A DNA stretch of 64,000 nt, taken from Loripinus fragilis. Lineage: Eukaryota > Mollusca > Bivalvia > Lucinida > Lucinidae. The stretch spans positions 13,413,754 through 13,477,753 of the forward strand of contig OZ026526.1 of the NCBI GenBank assembly GCA_964019695.1, in the 5' to 3' direction. The notes beneath the pieces were generated by a model. It was not told where the DNA came from. It saw nothing but the letters and a program-made list of their open reading frames with translations, and ran no database searches. Below are positions 46,756-58,879 of the stretch, piece after piece; the first letter of the stretch is position 1; each line of letters starts with the position of its first letter. Both the position numbers and the translations under genes were made by a program.

Positions 46756-46836
46756 GGGGAGCGCAGTTGCTCAATTGGTAGAGTGTTAGACTGGGGATTG
46801 AAGGATACTGGTAACACACACACACACACACACACC
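46756..46836 (+). repeat. tRNA-like fragment and (CA)n
   Basis: gggagcgcagttgctcaatt resembles a tRNA 5' half with an A box, but there is no B box. It runs into a (CA)n tract at 46813-46833. Confidence 0.45.
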
Positions 46837-46994
46837 TATCAAATTTGAAAGCAACCTAGGCAGCATTTAGTGTCAGACCATCATAGGCCCTCCAGGAAAA
46901 CACCATCTAATTTAAATTCACTGGCAGGCCAATAGTGGCCGGCTTTGTTAACTGGCTGGCCAATAGTGGCAGGCTCTGAACACTGGTTATAGGG

Positions 46995-47178
46995 TTTCTT
47001 TGTTTGTTTGTTTGTTTGTTTGTTTGTTTCGTTGCTTTACGTTTCAGGCAACAGCTATGGTCATTCTGGGACGGTCAGTTCACCTAACCACACTTTTTCC
47101 CGTGCAAGCTTGAACAAGCGGTTAACCAGTACTTCGTGCACATACCTTCGCTTGTAACCGACAACAACCCTTCTTAAA
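46995..47178 (-). mobile_element. 5'-truncated copy of the Cys-type SINE
   Basis: The minus-strand body (ggttaaccgcttgttcaagc type) and the 3' end match 27120-27440. The tRNA head is missing. The 3' tail is a run of tttg repeats on the plus strand at 46995-47030. Confidence 0.75.
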
Positions 47179-47204
47179 TGATTTTTTTCTTTGTAAAAAA
47201 TGGA

Positions 47205-47250
47205 GGGGACCCCCACCCTTGACAAAATTTCTGAATCTGCACATGTATTT
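47205..47250. mobile_element. MITE right-end fragment
   Basis: It matches the right end of the element at 37588-37872 (ggacccccacccttgacaaa, then ttctgaatctgcaca). A similar fragment is at 55668-55705. Confidence 0.45.
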
Positions 47251-47988
47251 CATGCACTGGGCATGTTAGCATGAAGAGGATTTACAACCAGTTATAATTA
47301 ACTATGTAAGAAAGGGGCTGTATTATTAAGTGTATCAAAAAGTGTGAAATCTTGATATCTTGAAGACAGTTTGAGCTATTGATATTGATAATGGTAGTAT
47401 TTTAACCTTAAAACATCAAATAGACAGTGCCATACAAGCGCGGGGTAAATAGTATTGTATTGCATGCTTTCAGAGCCCAAAACTGGAAATAAACAATATA
47501 ATGAGCCTCCATACCATACAGTATTCATAGTTATCCACACTATACCGAACAGATTTACCATATCCAAAAAAGTTTTATCTCCCCCTCTTATCTGGGTGAT
47601 AAGACAATATTTCTATCATACTAAACGCTCAGAATTACTTTGGTTCTCACAAAGACTCTATACTTTTAGAAACCATTAGCAGTTTTGCGAGAAATATCAA
47701 TTTTCTCCAAATGAAATGGTCTGAGCTGGAATCAGTCTTGAAATTCGTAAAATTTCCAGTTTAAACTTTTGTTTTAATCTTATCACTGATATGTCAGCTA
47801 AAACTACTATCAGGTATGCATCCTTTGTCATGTGAATTGAATATACCATTATGCAAATGTTTAACCAGCAAAAGTTTCTGTCTAATAATAATAAAACAAG
47901 ATTAATACTGACCCTAGTTTGACTCTTCTTTGTTTGTTACCTCAGATTTCCACGAACCTCAGATATCGCCACAACGGGTAATCCCGGG

Positions 47989-50900
47989 TAACATGAAGTC
48001 TATCTCATAACAAAACCACAAACAATTCTACAACCATTTTCAGAAGTGAAAAAAGGGTATTTTCTCTTACAGGGACAATAAAGCGAGCCCTCTCTATGCA
48101 CGTTCAAAACTTTCCAACAGATACGTGTAATCATCTGTTTTTTCGGAATGTGTGCATTCTTTGTACATTATGTACCGAACTCTTATGTTATGTGTTCTGT
48201 ATTTGTTCAGTTGATAGCTGGTGAATTTCCGTGAGTCAATGTCGCCATTGGACTACTAATTGACTTTAAACAGATGCACGGTATGTATTCCTGATGACGA
48301 CTGCATGTCTGTTAGATGCAAGGTACAATGTCATGTTATATCAGTTCCTCATACACTCCATCCTAAGGTTATGTCCGTAACATGTTATTATACAGTGATG
48401 TGAGTTAACAGTCTTTTGTTGCACTTTACATTTATTCTTTTAAACAGACTCAATGAAACGAAGTCTGCATTTTTTCAAAATAATTTCTTGGTTAAATCTA
48501 TTTTTGCACATTCTGTTTTCACAAGAATATTAATGTCCCGACTTTACTATTTCTATATGATAACGGCCTGGAACGCTCGAAAATGGCATTAAATCATTAC
48601 AATGTGCATATGCGATAGAAAATCAACTGCACATTTGCAGTAACGCATAAAGACCACGTGCAGGGATGGTAAAGTACACTATTGGGCATACAAGTATAAG
48701 GCAACTACAATTGTCATATAGGGTTGTGCAATTAAAATCATGAATTTGTGTTTACGTATAGTGACCACGTGCATGGATGCTCGAAAATGCCACATCAGTG
48801 TTTCTTTTGCCAATTTGGTCTAATGCCTTTTAAGCGAAGACTTACAAATGATTGATAAAGGTTACTGTAGGTTTTCAGCGCTGTCTATTGTATCAAGCAT
48901 ATGATGCACCTATTTCAATTATTCTATCTTAATTCCGGGTTTAATTGGCAGTTTTCTCTGCTGAAAAGACACTGAAAGACAAAATCTGCGCCCTTTTGAT
49001 GCACTGTACATTATTAAGGCATTTCATGGAAAAAATCAAAATCTCTTATCAATCAATCTTCAACGAGCCGGTTAAAATTAAAATGGAAGTTATCATGTCG
49101 GCATGCAAGCAGTGAAGAGCACTGGCGAGTCTGCACAGTTGTGCAGACTCGCCAGTGTTCTCTACTGTCTGCTTACATCTAGTTTGATGGTAATAGAATT
49201 TTCAGAAGTATAAGACAAGTTGTGAAATTTGAAGCCAAATATGCAATTTTGAAAAATTGAATTTGATACGTTTTACTTCCCTTTTACATGAATAGTGTTC
49301 ATGCTAGGCACTGACTACTGTAATAGTGCAATCGAGTCATTGAGAACACTTCTAGAAATGTTGTTCAAAGATGCATTTAGTGAAGATATGCACGTCGTAT
49401 CTGACATTCGTAGTATATAATACCTTTTGCTGAAAATTAGCACCAAGTTTATGGCTTTTGTATGGTATTTTTCAGCTTCATTGAAATCAAAATAGAACAT
49501 TCTGTTAGTAATCAGTAGAGATCCTGACCAGACACTACACTACGTGGTGAAGGCTTTGGGCCAGTACGTACTGTTATGTTAGCTTGTGCCCCAGAATAAG
49601 GACACTACACTCCTAGCGGTTTATTATGGTAGATGGCACATTGGCGTTCTTAAAAAGCAAAAACATTAAGATGTCATTTTGAATTAAGACTCTAGTGTGA
49701 TGAAGATAATAACAGAAATGATTACAATGACCTACATCTAATTATAGCATTTGCAAAGCTCCACAATTGCTTCATATTGACATTTGGCATTTAGCCGGAC
49801 GCAAAGACATCCCTAAAATGCAATAAAGCGTTTTTGATAATATCATCAACTACGAAACATATGTCTTGTGCAATTAATTGTGGAACCCACAATAAATTGA
49901 TCTTGACGTATGATACGACATCGTGACCACCCAAGGCTAATAAAGACATCATATCAAACCTAAGTTATAACGAGTGTCCCTGACCAATATGTACTAACCC
50001 ATACAACTTTCAGTCTTACCTAAAATGACATCAAAATAAGACACATCTCCAATGTCAAACGCTTTGATAGCTTGTCAGCGAATCTCAAACTATAAAAAAG
50101 TCTTGCCGCAATAATAAGAAACGCGAAAATCTGGAATATTATTTTATTACTTGCATTTTTCGGAACATTAAGCTCAAATCTGGATTTAGAATATCCTGCA
50201 GTGTCAGAAGAAAATTGTTTGAAGAATCTACTACCACTGCCCTGACCCCTAATCTCTTTGGAATTTTGACATTTGTAGGCTTTCTGAAAAGCGGGGGGAA
50301 TTCAAATGGTGTAACAGCCATGTGACGGCCTATATATCTGTACTTAAATTTCTACAGGTAAGTGTCAAAAGCATCACACATTTTAAAATCGTCATTGCTT
50401 TGTACATGCCAGTTTTATTTTTTTAGCACTGCAATTTAGTTGATAGTATCGATTCAATCAGCGTAGACACAGATCCAACTGATCCAAATCGATCAGTTTG
50501 ATCCGGGTAAATACTGTTTACTATGTTTGTAAGGACATTTACTACTAAACAGCGTGATGTGGCTATTATGGACAGTTTTATTAAACAACATTTTACAGTG
50601 GTAAACGGCCTAAACATTATCAATTAGTCAACCATTCATTTTCTGTATTTAGTTCATTTGAGATGTTTACATACATTCTTTCAATGGTAACACTCAAGTC
50701 TGGGATAATCCTGGACCAAAATAATGATGGGCCCTTAAAATGGGGCAATGGCCCATATCCCATTCAAATACATGCAAATTATACAATTTTTTGGGCCTTT
50801 TGAAATTTCTATGGGCCCTTTGCAAAATTCGATGGGCCCATGAATCCTTAATATTTATATTAGAGCATAATTGGCATGAGATTTGAATAGCTTATATATG

Positions 50901-51072
50901 GGGCCCAGCTAAAAATAAAGTCCATTTTAGCAAAACAATAATAGTTTTCTCACAAAATAGATTATGCCTATCCCAGGATAGCCATAATACCAGGCAACAT
51001 ATTTTGCCAAAGTACTGCCTGAAATGAATCACGATTATTGAATGCTCAATGTGATATAAATTGAAAACGTAC
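47989..51072. other. Three kb with no supported gene
   Basis: A hairpin at 49105-49172 (actggcgagtctgcac and its inverse) belongs to the 2393-2422 family. Near 50730-50845 the motif tgggcc recurs five times within about 110 bp. The remaining frames are short and unrecognised. Confidence 0.4.
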
Positions 51073-51613
51073 ATCTAAAGTAAGTAAGGGTGCAAAGATC
51101 AGGAGTCGATACAATCAAGTACCACACCCGACCCAGGATACCAATGGGAAAGTTACAAACTCACAGTTAGACACCACAAACCAGAGCCAAGAGGTCAGCC
51201 CTTTCCCAGCAGGTGACCACAAAGCACATATAAACAGACTGGCACGAAGACATAGCAAACACAAGACAGAACAAAATCATAAAAGATCCACAAAAGAAGT
51301 ACCGCCTTGGAACAGTCAGTAAAATATTTTACTGGAGGGCTTAAACCGGTTTAACGGCGCCAACCTCACCCTTAATTCAGATGTGGATCAAGACACATAG
51401 AAATTTGGTTTGCATGAAAGACCCCTAACTTATCAATGCATCATCTCCTAAAACATATAAATCAAGATATAACAAGGAGATAAAGCAAAGATAAGGACTC
51501 GACAGTAAATAAAACTGAATATCGGAGCAAAATAAATCCAATAGGTAAACCGCGGTGGGCCCGACAAACAGTCAAAGCATTAGGCCCCTACCATCTCATC
51601 AATAGATAAGTCT
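51073..51613 (-). mobile_element. 3' region of Penelope-like copy 1
   Basis: Noncoding sequence following the reverse transcriptase on the minus strand. Its terminal 280 bp (51073-51350) is the block found as solo tails at 17028-17270 and 40368-40515 and downstream of copy 2. Confidence 0.6.
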
Positions 51614-52526
51614 TTAAGTCGGAACCATCATAGAGTCTGAAGTCCGACCCACCGGCGTGCAATTAAAGAGGAAAGCAAAGCTGCCAACTGTGATTAGGTT
51701 GACCACCAAGCATGCAGTCTGTCTCAATACATTAATGTTATAGCCAATCTTTTTGTAATGGGAAATTATCTTAATGAACTGCGCTAGAAAATAATTAGAG
51801 CCAACAATCTTCTTTAATTTATACACCAAGTCACCATAGAAATCAGGTTCCGAAAGTCCTTGGCGCAAAAGAGATTTAAGTCCAACTTGGAATTTAGAAA
51901 TCAAATCATAGTATCGTCTATAAAATTTTGAAAATGTTTTGCAAAGTTTATGATACCAATAGCCTTGTTTAAGAAGTTTCTGAGTTAACAATTTATTGCG
52001 AGTGTTGAAGTCAGCAACAATGCTAGATGCTCTAGCAAAACGAATGAGTTGAGAAATATAGACTCCATAGGATGTAGAACGAGGAACACCACCATCTATA
52101 AATCGGAAATTGACAATTTCAAAATCAAAGTCGTCACGTTTATCATAAATTTTGGTAGAAACAATACCATTAGAAATTGACAAATGCAAGTTTTAAAAAT
52201 GCGGCTTCGGTATCAGAGGTATTAGCTTTATTCAGTTGGAGCTCTGAAGGGTATATTTGACTGACCATATTGTCAAAATAAACATTATTAATATTTAAAA
52301 TATCGTCCAAATATCTGGATGTAGTGTTAAATGCATCAATAACATCAGCCTGCTTATCATCAGAAAGAGACATCATAAAGTCCCTCTCATAACAAAACAG
52401 GAATAAATCTGCAACCAGGGGAGCATAATTAGTGCCCATAGGAATCCCAACTACTTGTCTATACAGCTTGGTGCCAAATCGAATAAAAATGTTGCCCAAC
52501 AAAAATGTTGTCCAACAAAAAGTCAT
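51614..52526 (-). pseudogene. Truncated, frameshifted Penelope-like reverse transcriptase, copy 1
   Basis: Two overlapping minus-strand frames (52526-52170 and 52189-51614) form one reverse transcriptase fragment. The first has YRQVVGIPMG (residues 22-31) and the catalytic RYLDDI (71-76). The second continues with IYDKRDDFDFEIVNF and FYGDLVYKLKK. They overlap by 20 bases in different phases, which indicates a small insertion near 52190-52200. The N-terminal half is missing beyond 52526. The motif set matches a reverse transcriptase family common in cnidarians, amphioxus and molluscs that I assign to Penelope-like elements from memory; a neighbouring clade is possible. Confidence 0.75.
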
Positions 52527-52568
52527 TTATTCGCGAGCAGTACTTTATATGTACGATGCACTTTATGC

Positions 52569-53482
52569 TATACTGAACAAAAGCGAAAACGCTACACTAC
52601 AATATTTTACATTTTGTGAGAAAGTATTGGACGAAAAGTATTTACTAAAGCTTAATAAGCTTAATAATATTTTCCAGACATCCGGCAAGTGATTCGTCAA
52701 AACTCCACCAAGTTGACTCTTGATGTTATGTTCCTTTTTGTGTTTAAAGCTTTATTCACTGAATTTTGCAATTGCGCATTCGCAAAAAAGATTGTTATGC
52801 TTATCAGAATTCGCCATACTTGTGTTGTTTTAATACACAAGAAATTGTCTTATCACTTGAAACATTGTCAAGTTCAGAAATCAATTTCGAATTTATCAAA
52901 TTAGTAAAGAAAATGTAAAATGTCTCCCTTTGACAAAACAAATACTATTATTAGGGAATATTAAATATTTGGTAATCTTCGATTTATCACGATTTTTGAT
53001 AACTTTCTTTCTTTTGCCAAACCAGGTAGATCTATCAGCACATGTTCCTACAATTTCTCGACCAGTAATGTGCTCAGACTAAGATGCAACAACACATTGA
53101 TTTTCCTATGGAGAATTCAGTGATAAAATTTCAAGCTTGGCCAATTTGATGAAAAACCGCTTTCAAAGGTGCTTTTCTAAACGATCAAAGTACATTTCTG
53201 GTTGTCACATGTCTAAGACTACCATTTCTTTCAGTCGGATCTGATTGGCAGTAGATTTCTGAAGGCATAAACTGTGTGAGATTTCTGTTCAATTTTGTAA
53301 CCTGAAAATTGGATCCCTGTCACATTTAAATTACTTTCATGTGTTTCTTCGTGACAACATCTGCAAACCTTTTACTTTATGCACAACCCAATCTTTGAAC
53401 ATTCAGATACACTTTTATTTGCTTTACTAGCATATAAATGGCAAACAATTCAGGTGTAGCGTTTTCACTTTTATTCAGTATA
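52569..53482. mobile_element. 914-bp element with 29-bp terminal inverted repeats
   Basis: Left end 52569-52597 and right end 53454-53482 are inverse copies with 27 of 29 bases matching (gaaaacgctacac in both). It begins only 42 bp from the broken 5' edge of the reverse transcriptase at 52526. No transposase is recognised. Confidence 0.65.
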
Positions 53483-53532
53483 TAACCTACACGGCGATCA
53501 CTGACCTGAAACGACATCGAATGATTTAGGCG

Positions 53533-53810
53533 CACTTCGAATCGAGCTAAAGTTTCTACTATAGTTCTTACGTAATAGATGCGCACGCAGGTTTACACCA
53601 GAATGGCTAAAGTTGGAACTTTTAGTTGGTTGGCAAATAAATAAAAATAATAGCCCTGTACGCTCCACTTCAATTCTTCATCTGTTATAAACTGCACATC
53701 GCTTTCTAATAATCAATTACGAATAAGTGGGACCAAAAATTATGCTCAGCTAGGTTCATTTTACAAAAAAATATCATTTTGAGGCTACTGACCGATCTTG
53801 ATGTCACCTT
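53533..53810. mobile_element. TIR element, cacttcgaatcgag ends, copy 2
   Basis: Inverted relative of 43444-43818, sharing ttacgtaata, attacgaataagtggga and gaggctactgaccgatc. One end has decayed. Confidence 0.6.
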
Positions 53811-54539
53811 TTCCAGGATGTGAACTTAAGAATTTTTTTCACACTACAATTCTATCAATATATTATCAATGTCTATCTATATATGTAATACCTTGTGAGT
53901 ACAAATACTCCTGCAATTTTATAAAATTCTGTATGAAACATTTGCATTATTATGCTAATGCCAATGTGCTTAGGATAAAATTTCCAGGTTAAATTATGTT
54001 TCTTTTTTCTGTTCTGTGAACTTAAGTCAAATTAACTTACTTGTTTCATGATAGCTCATATACTCAAAGACAAACATAAAGTGGCAGGGGACATAAATTC
54101 TATGAATTTGCTTGTTGGCAACTTAAACTTCACACAAGACTATATAAATCACGTTTTGATACTAATTAAAGTTCGCGTACTACTCGTACTACTGAGTTGT
54201 CGATACTTTTAATTTCTTTTTAATGGTGATAAACACATGTTATAATGTATTGCGAAAAGGTGTATGAGAGAAATGGTAGACAATAGTTAGGTACATCAAA
54301 CATGTAGAAAAAATTCCCAATAAATTGAAAATCTAAAGCTTTTATAACAAACAGTCTATCTATCTATGATAGATCTATTCATTATAGTATGCATTACCTC
54401 GCAACATATTCAAAGCAACTTATCGAGTTAATTGAACAATTATTAAATACAGAGGGCTCATTTTATTTGGCTTTAATGAAAATCTTTCTTTTTCACTTTT
54501 GAAAACCAAAATGAATAATTTGTGGTAATGTCAGAATGC
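53811..54539. other. No gene seen
   Basis: AT-rich sequence without recognised coding or repeat content from this window. Confidence 0.35.
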
Positions 54540-55497
54540 CTCCATTATTATTAGACAGTATGTTTATAAGTTGAAGTTCATTTTCTTAAGGCAAAATGTA
54601 GGTATTCAAATGGGCTTTGATTGTGGACCTCTTGTTACAGATATGTTTTTGTTTTGTTTTGAGAAAGACTTCATGATGTCGCTTTCTAACAAAATATATA
54701 AACGACTTGCTTCATGTCAGTGACCCTTAACAAATGGCGGGTGAAATGAATCTCACAAAGATTCGGTTAAATAAAACATTTTTATGCTGAAGCCCCCTTT
54801 TTGGTCGTAACAGATGGCATAGTACATAAACATGATGAATGGAATATGATATTTCTTTTAAATTGTGAAAAAGGTATCTCCTCATTTCTGGATAGATATA
54901 CTCATTCCCTCTGGTGTATGTATTAAGCAGCCTATTTGTTTTGCCTTGTATTTTCTAATGTTTGTGACTTCAACAATAGAATTTCTTGTTGATGCGAAGT
55001 TATTTAAGTTACGCTATTAATAGCGTCAACTTCACAAAGCTTTTGATTAATTCTATTGCAGACATCCAGTGTTGAATGTAATATACAGTGTTGGTTTGAA
55101 AATAAATCTGCAACATTGCAAACCAGGTCCAGGATTCTACGGTGATTTACTTTATAAATTCGAAAGAAAGTTTAGATTGCATTCTCTTTACCAATTCAAA
55201 AATAGAATAAAACGTCATAATAGAGTTAGATATAACATGGCTGTTATGTGACAGTCTGCATGCCTAGATACAAACTATTCATGGTTCCAAGGCGGTGCTT
55301 TGTATGTGGATATTTTTTGTTATTTATGTTTCGTGTCTGTCATGCTGTCTTATCTGTTCAGTATAGCCGTGTGGGCTAACTTCTTGGCTCTCTTACAGTA
55401 TGTGATGTTTTTTGTGTGTGTTTTTGTCACTTTCCCATGTGGTGTCCTGGGTCAGATGTGGAACTTGATGTATCGATTCCTGACCTTCGCCTTCTTC
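54540..55497 (+). pseudogene. Decayed Penelope-like reverse transcriptase, copy 2, with 3' tail
   Basis: Scattered matches in changing frames follow copy 1: VGIQMGFDCGPLVTDMFLF and EKDFMMSLS near 54605-54690, then FYGDLLYKFE in the frame from 55069. The shared 3' tail at 55283-55497 comes next. The DD catalytic motif is not found. It lies on the opposite strand from copy 1. Confidence 0.65.
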
Positions 55498-55790
55498 CTA
55501 ACTGTTTGTTATAGCTGTTGGTTTCTCATGCATTACATCGAGGTTGGTCAAGCTACCAAGTGAATGATGGCACTGCACTAAACCTTGAATTAATTGACAC
55601 GCTTATAGTTGTTTTTTTTATCCTCCCGCGCCTCACCAACAGCGCAAACATCAAAGAAAAACACGCCAAACATTGATCCCCCATCTGACAAACTTTCTAG
55701 ATCCGTGCATGTTTAGAATGTCTGTATTATGTGTCTCTATCTCTCTGTATTGTGGTCTGCGATTGTGGTGTATCCTGGTCATAGTCCCCA

Positions 55791-56100
55791 GTAAACATAC
55801 AGTCTCGGTCCTCTATCGGCCCGCCAGCGAAACGCCTTTTTAGTAAGCATACAGTCTCGGTCCTCTATCAGCCCGCCAGCGAAACGCCATTTTAATAAGC
55901 ATGCAGTCTCGGTCCTCTATCGGCCCGCCGGCGAAACGCCATTTTATTAAGCATACAGTCTCCGTCCTCTATTGGCCCGCCAGCGAAACGACATTTTAGT
56001 AAACATACAGTCTCGGTCCTCTTTCGAACCACCAGCGAAACGCCATTTAATGGCGTTTTGCTGGCGGGCCGATAGAGGGCCGAGACTGTATGCTGGCAGG
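55791..56100. repeat. 52-bp tandem array with inverted last unit
   Basis: Five direct units start at 55791, 55843, 55895, 55947 and 55999, each reading gtaaacatacagtctcggtc then cctctatcggcccgccagcg. They are followed at 56041-56095 by one unit in inverted orientation (gctggcgggccgatagaggg). Units differ by only a few bases. There are no unique spacers, so this is not a CRISPR array. Confidence 0.85.
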
Positions 56101-57193
56101 GTAACTTGTTTTCTACTACATATATAGTTTAGCCATAGATGTCCCAGCAAAAGACAAGCATCAAGCACAAAGTCAGCGTTTGATGTCAGTGTCGTCATGG
56201 AGCCTGATGCCTTGTCCACCGTCGTGTAATATAATCCTTTGTATACAAATGGATTCTTCCTTCTAGTTTGATGCCAAAATTTTGGGATAGTCCATTGTAC
56301 ATACCTAGGGCGTCAGGTTATAATTTTCAAAAATAATGTATCCGTTTGTCTGAGGATCTTTTTTACCATTACAAACAGTGTTGTCCCTGATAAAATGCAC
56401 CATAATGCTGCATTTCATCTGAGTTTCCATTGTTTGCAAAAGTACTCGTTTATGGGTTTCCAGATCACAGCGTTAAGAGAAAACTTTAGCTATAAACCGT
56501 AAGAGGATCTATGTAACATCTTTAGTCTTCGTCAGTCAGTGTTTTCTGCTTATAACCTTTGCAAACGGTAAGACTGAATCTATGTCAAAACTGTTTAGGA
56601 ATGTTATCAGTAGACGACACTAGAAAGGAATGGGTTAAGCGTCTGGGGCAGCTGATTGCTTTGGTCCGCTTGTCAATTCTTATAAAGGTCACTCTGTAGC
56701 GAGGAATTGTTCGTGCCCAAACCTCCAGTTGATTTAGTGATAATTATATAATATAATAATAAAAGACGTCTATAAGTGAGTAGGGCGCCAATATATTAGT
56801 CACAATTATGTGATAAAACGTCTAAAAGTGTGCCAGTCGGTTACAATGGAACAGACAGAACAAAGCACGAAAAAAGCAATAGGCAAGGACATGCCACATT
56901 GACAGACCCTGATTTACTAATCATCATACAATAGGATACGCCGAGCATATTCAGTTTCAAATTTAGGAATTGTTGCACTTTCCATTAGTTCTCATGAACA
57001 GACTCATTAAAACCGAGTCTGCTGTATTCTAAGATTGTAGGTTCTCTCTATTTCTGAGGGATCCGTTTTTCCAGATTATTTAGGGCTATTGGGTTTATTT
57101 TAAAAAATATTGCTGCACTTCAACACCAGAATGACTCGTCACACTTTTGATAGACCGCCTGTCTGTGATCTTCCTATTCTGCGTTTTCTCCTT
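56101..57193. other. No gene; MITE fragments
   Basis: A gtcaaaactgtttaggaatg and atcagtagacgac fragment near 56582-56622 belongs to the MITE at 341-492. A diverged internal repeat with aaaagacgtctataagtg and aaaacgtctaaaagtg lies at 56760-56832. No coding region is supported. Confidence 0.4.
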
Positions 57194-57362
57194 TTTAACC
57201 CTTTACTCCATAGGCTTTTTTTAGATCATGCCATCGTTTTCTATTTTTAGACAACATTGAAAAAGTTCAAGAAAAATTTGAGTTAATTATTTTGATTTGA
57301 ATATTTTTAAAATTATTATGGAAAATGGAGTATTTGTGTTATTATGGAGTAAAGTGTTAAAC
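57194..57362. mobile_element. Short MITE, ttaaccctttactccata ends
   Basis: Inverted ends ttaaccctttactccata and tatggagtaaagtgttaa are separated by AT-rich sequence. The end also occurs alone near 36834. Confidence 0.55.
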
Positions 57363-57424
57363 TTTAAGGTGGTGTGTAAAACACTTAGTTTATCTGTGAG
57401 ATAAAACGCACCCCCATAACAACA

Positions 57425-57575
57425 AAATGGATATTTAACGCATGTCAAAAGTACTGCAAATTGCTCGGAGAGGAGCACTTGGCAGTACTTTTGATCTGCA
57501 TTAAGCTACCATCTGACTTTAAGACCCTTGTTTTGTATATTTTTGAGTGGCTGCTTAAAACAGGTTTTACTGTAG
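57425..57575. mobile_element. MITE relative of 60933-61110
   Basis: The right end (ttgagtggctgcttaaaac, ggttttactgta) matches the inverted ends of 60933-61110. The core is a palindrome (aaaagtactgc and gcagtactttt). The left end is eroded. Confidence 0.5.
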
Positions 57576-57750
57576 ATATTTCTCATCCTTAAATGATATG
57601 GATTTATGCCTGTTAAGAGGATTGGGCCTCCTCTTTGTTATGTGACTTCAATCTAACATCAGCATGACGAGTCCAGCTTTGGTTGAAACATTTTTGAACG
57701 CGGACTTAGGGAAACAGAGACTTACACATTTGAACCCGAACTTAACAGAA

Positions 57751-57777
57751 TATTTAAAAAAAAAAAAAAAAAAAAAA
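57751..57777. repeat. Poly(A) run
   Basis: About 24 consecutive A. The reading frame at 57664-57909 runs through it as poly-lysine and is not supported. Confidence 0.9.
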
Positions 57778-58550
57778 CTAAAACCAGTTATGGAATATTA
57801 TGTCCAAGCAAGGGTTATGGGTAGATCATTCTCTTTGCATAATAAAATAAACCCTGAAAGTGCCATACACGACTGCAACAGGCGAGACATTTTGCGACAT
57901 TCTTCCTAATTATTCAAAAAAATAAGGTATGATATTTTATTAGAACCGTCAACCGGCAGGCGATTCTCATGAATATCATGCCTTATAGGTTATTTTTTGA
58001 AAAAGCAACACAATGTTTTAAGTCATTTTTTGAAAAGGGCAACAACATTTGAAATTGTCGCTTTATGGGTTATTCACTGATAGACAAACAACAACAGATT
58101 ATGATAAGAATTACGACAAATAAATATACACTTTTAATAGAACATAGAGAGAAACACTTAATCTAACTAGCATGATGCCCAAATTTGGAAAATAGACTTA
58201 CGGTCTTATTTCATTATTTGTAGAGAGCAACAGTTTGCAACAGTTGCTGCGCATGCGCACAAACAAGTACTTCATTATTGTAAGTAGATGTAATGTAAGT
58301 TGACCCAAGAGTTTTCTGGGCAGACATCATCAGACAGCAGTCCTACTTCTGACAAGTTTGTATTCTCAGAGGAGATTTTCTTGCTATATAAAGTATACGA
58401 ATGCGCCTTTATGTAACAACGTTGCACTTTTCTTGATTAATTGCTTAAACAGGGCCTACTTGATAACAGCTAACATGGCTTAACAAACACAGGAATGTTC
58501 CTATAGGTTACCATTGTGGACCACATTGCCCCCTGGGTATTTTTCATGTT

Positions 58551-58700
58551 TTGTCGTCTGCTGATTATTTTCAAAATCAACTTTTTGGAAAAGTTATTTC
58601 AGGAATACCACCAGAGTGTCAAACAGTTTGAATCCAAATCCTGGGTAATTTTTCATGTTTTTGTCGTCTGCTGATTGTTTTCCAAATCAACTTTTGTGAA
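58551..58700. repeat. Two left ends of the GTCGTCTGCTG MITE
   Basis: tttgtcgtctgctgatt followed by ttttcaaaatcaactttt occurs at 58551 and again at 58662, both in the same orientation as the left end at 341. No right end is seen nearby. Confidence 0.5.
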
Positions 58701-58879
58701 AGTTCGTGGATTATCTCCACGTACAGGCGGACAATCCATGGTATAACTATTACTTATATTTTTTTCTGAAATTAATCATATTGGACATTTGATCTAAAAT
58801 AGGGATTAATTCATTAACTCATCAAGCACATTTGAATAAAATCTAGTCTGTATACATATTGTTTCTCTATTCTATATAT

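Larger units (their letters stand above)
45741..47988. mobile_element. 2.2-kb TIR element with about 75-bp inverted ends
   Basis: The left end (gaattacccgttgtggcga, ggtaaacaaacaaagaagag) and the inverted right end are nearly identical for about 75 bp. The interior contains a (TA)n tract, a tRNA-like fragment, (CA)n, a truncated SINE and a MITE fragment, so it is a non-autonomous element that has collected insertions. No transposase is visible. Confidence 0.7.

Noticed and set aside
50139..50321. 60-codon minus-strand frame that reads like an exon
   Set aside because: It looks plausible in composition, but I see no splice sites, neighbouring exon or recognised domain.
55300..55563. Hydrophobic 87-codon membrane protein
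   Set aside because: It lies in the T-rich 3' tail shared by Penelope-like copies; the other copies do not keep the frame.
55791..56100. CRISPR-like array
   Set aside because: Repeats are contiguous 52-bp units without unique spacers, the last unit is inverted, and the genome is eukaryotic.
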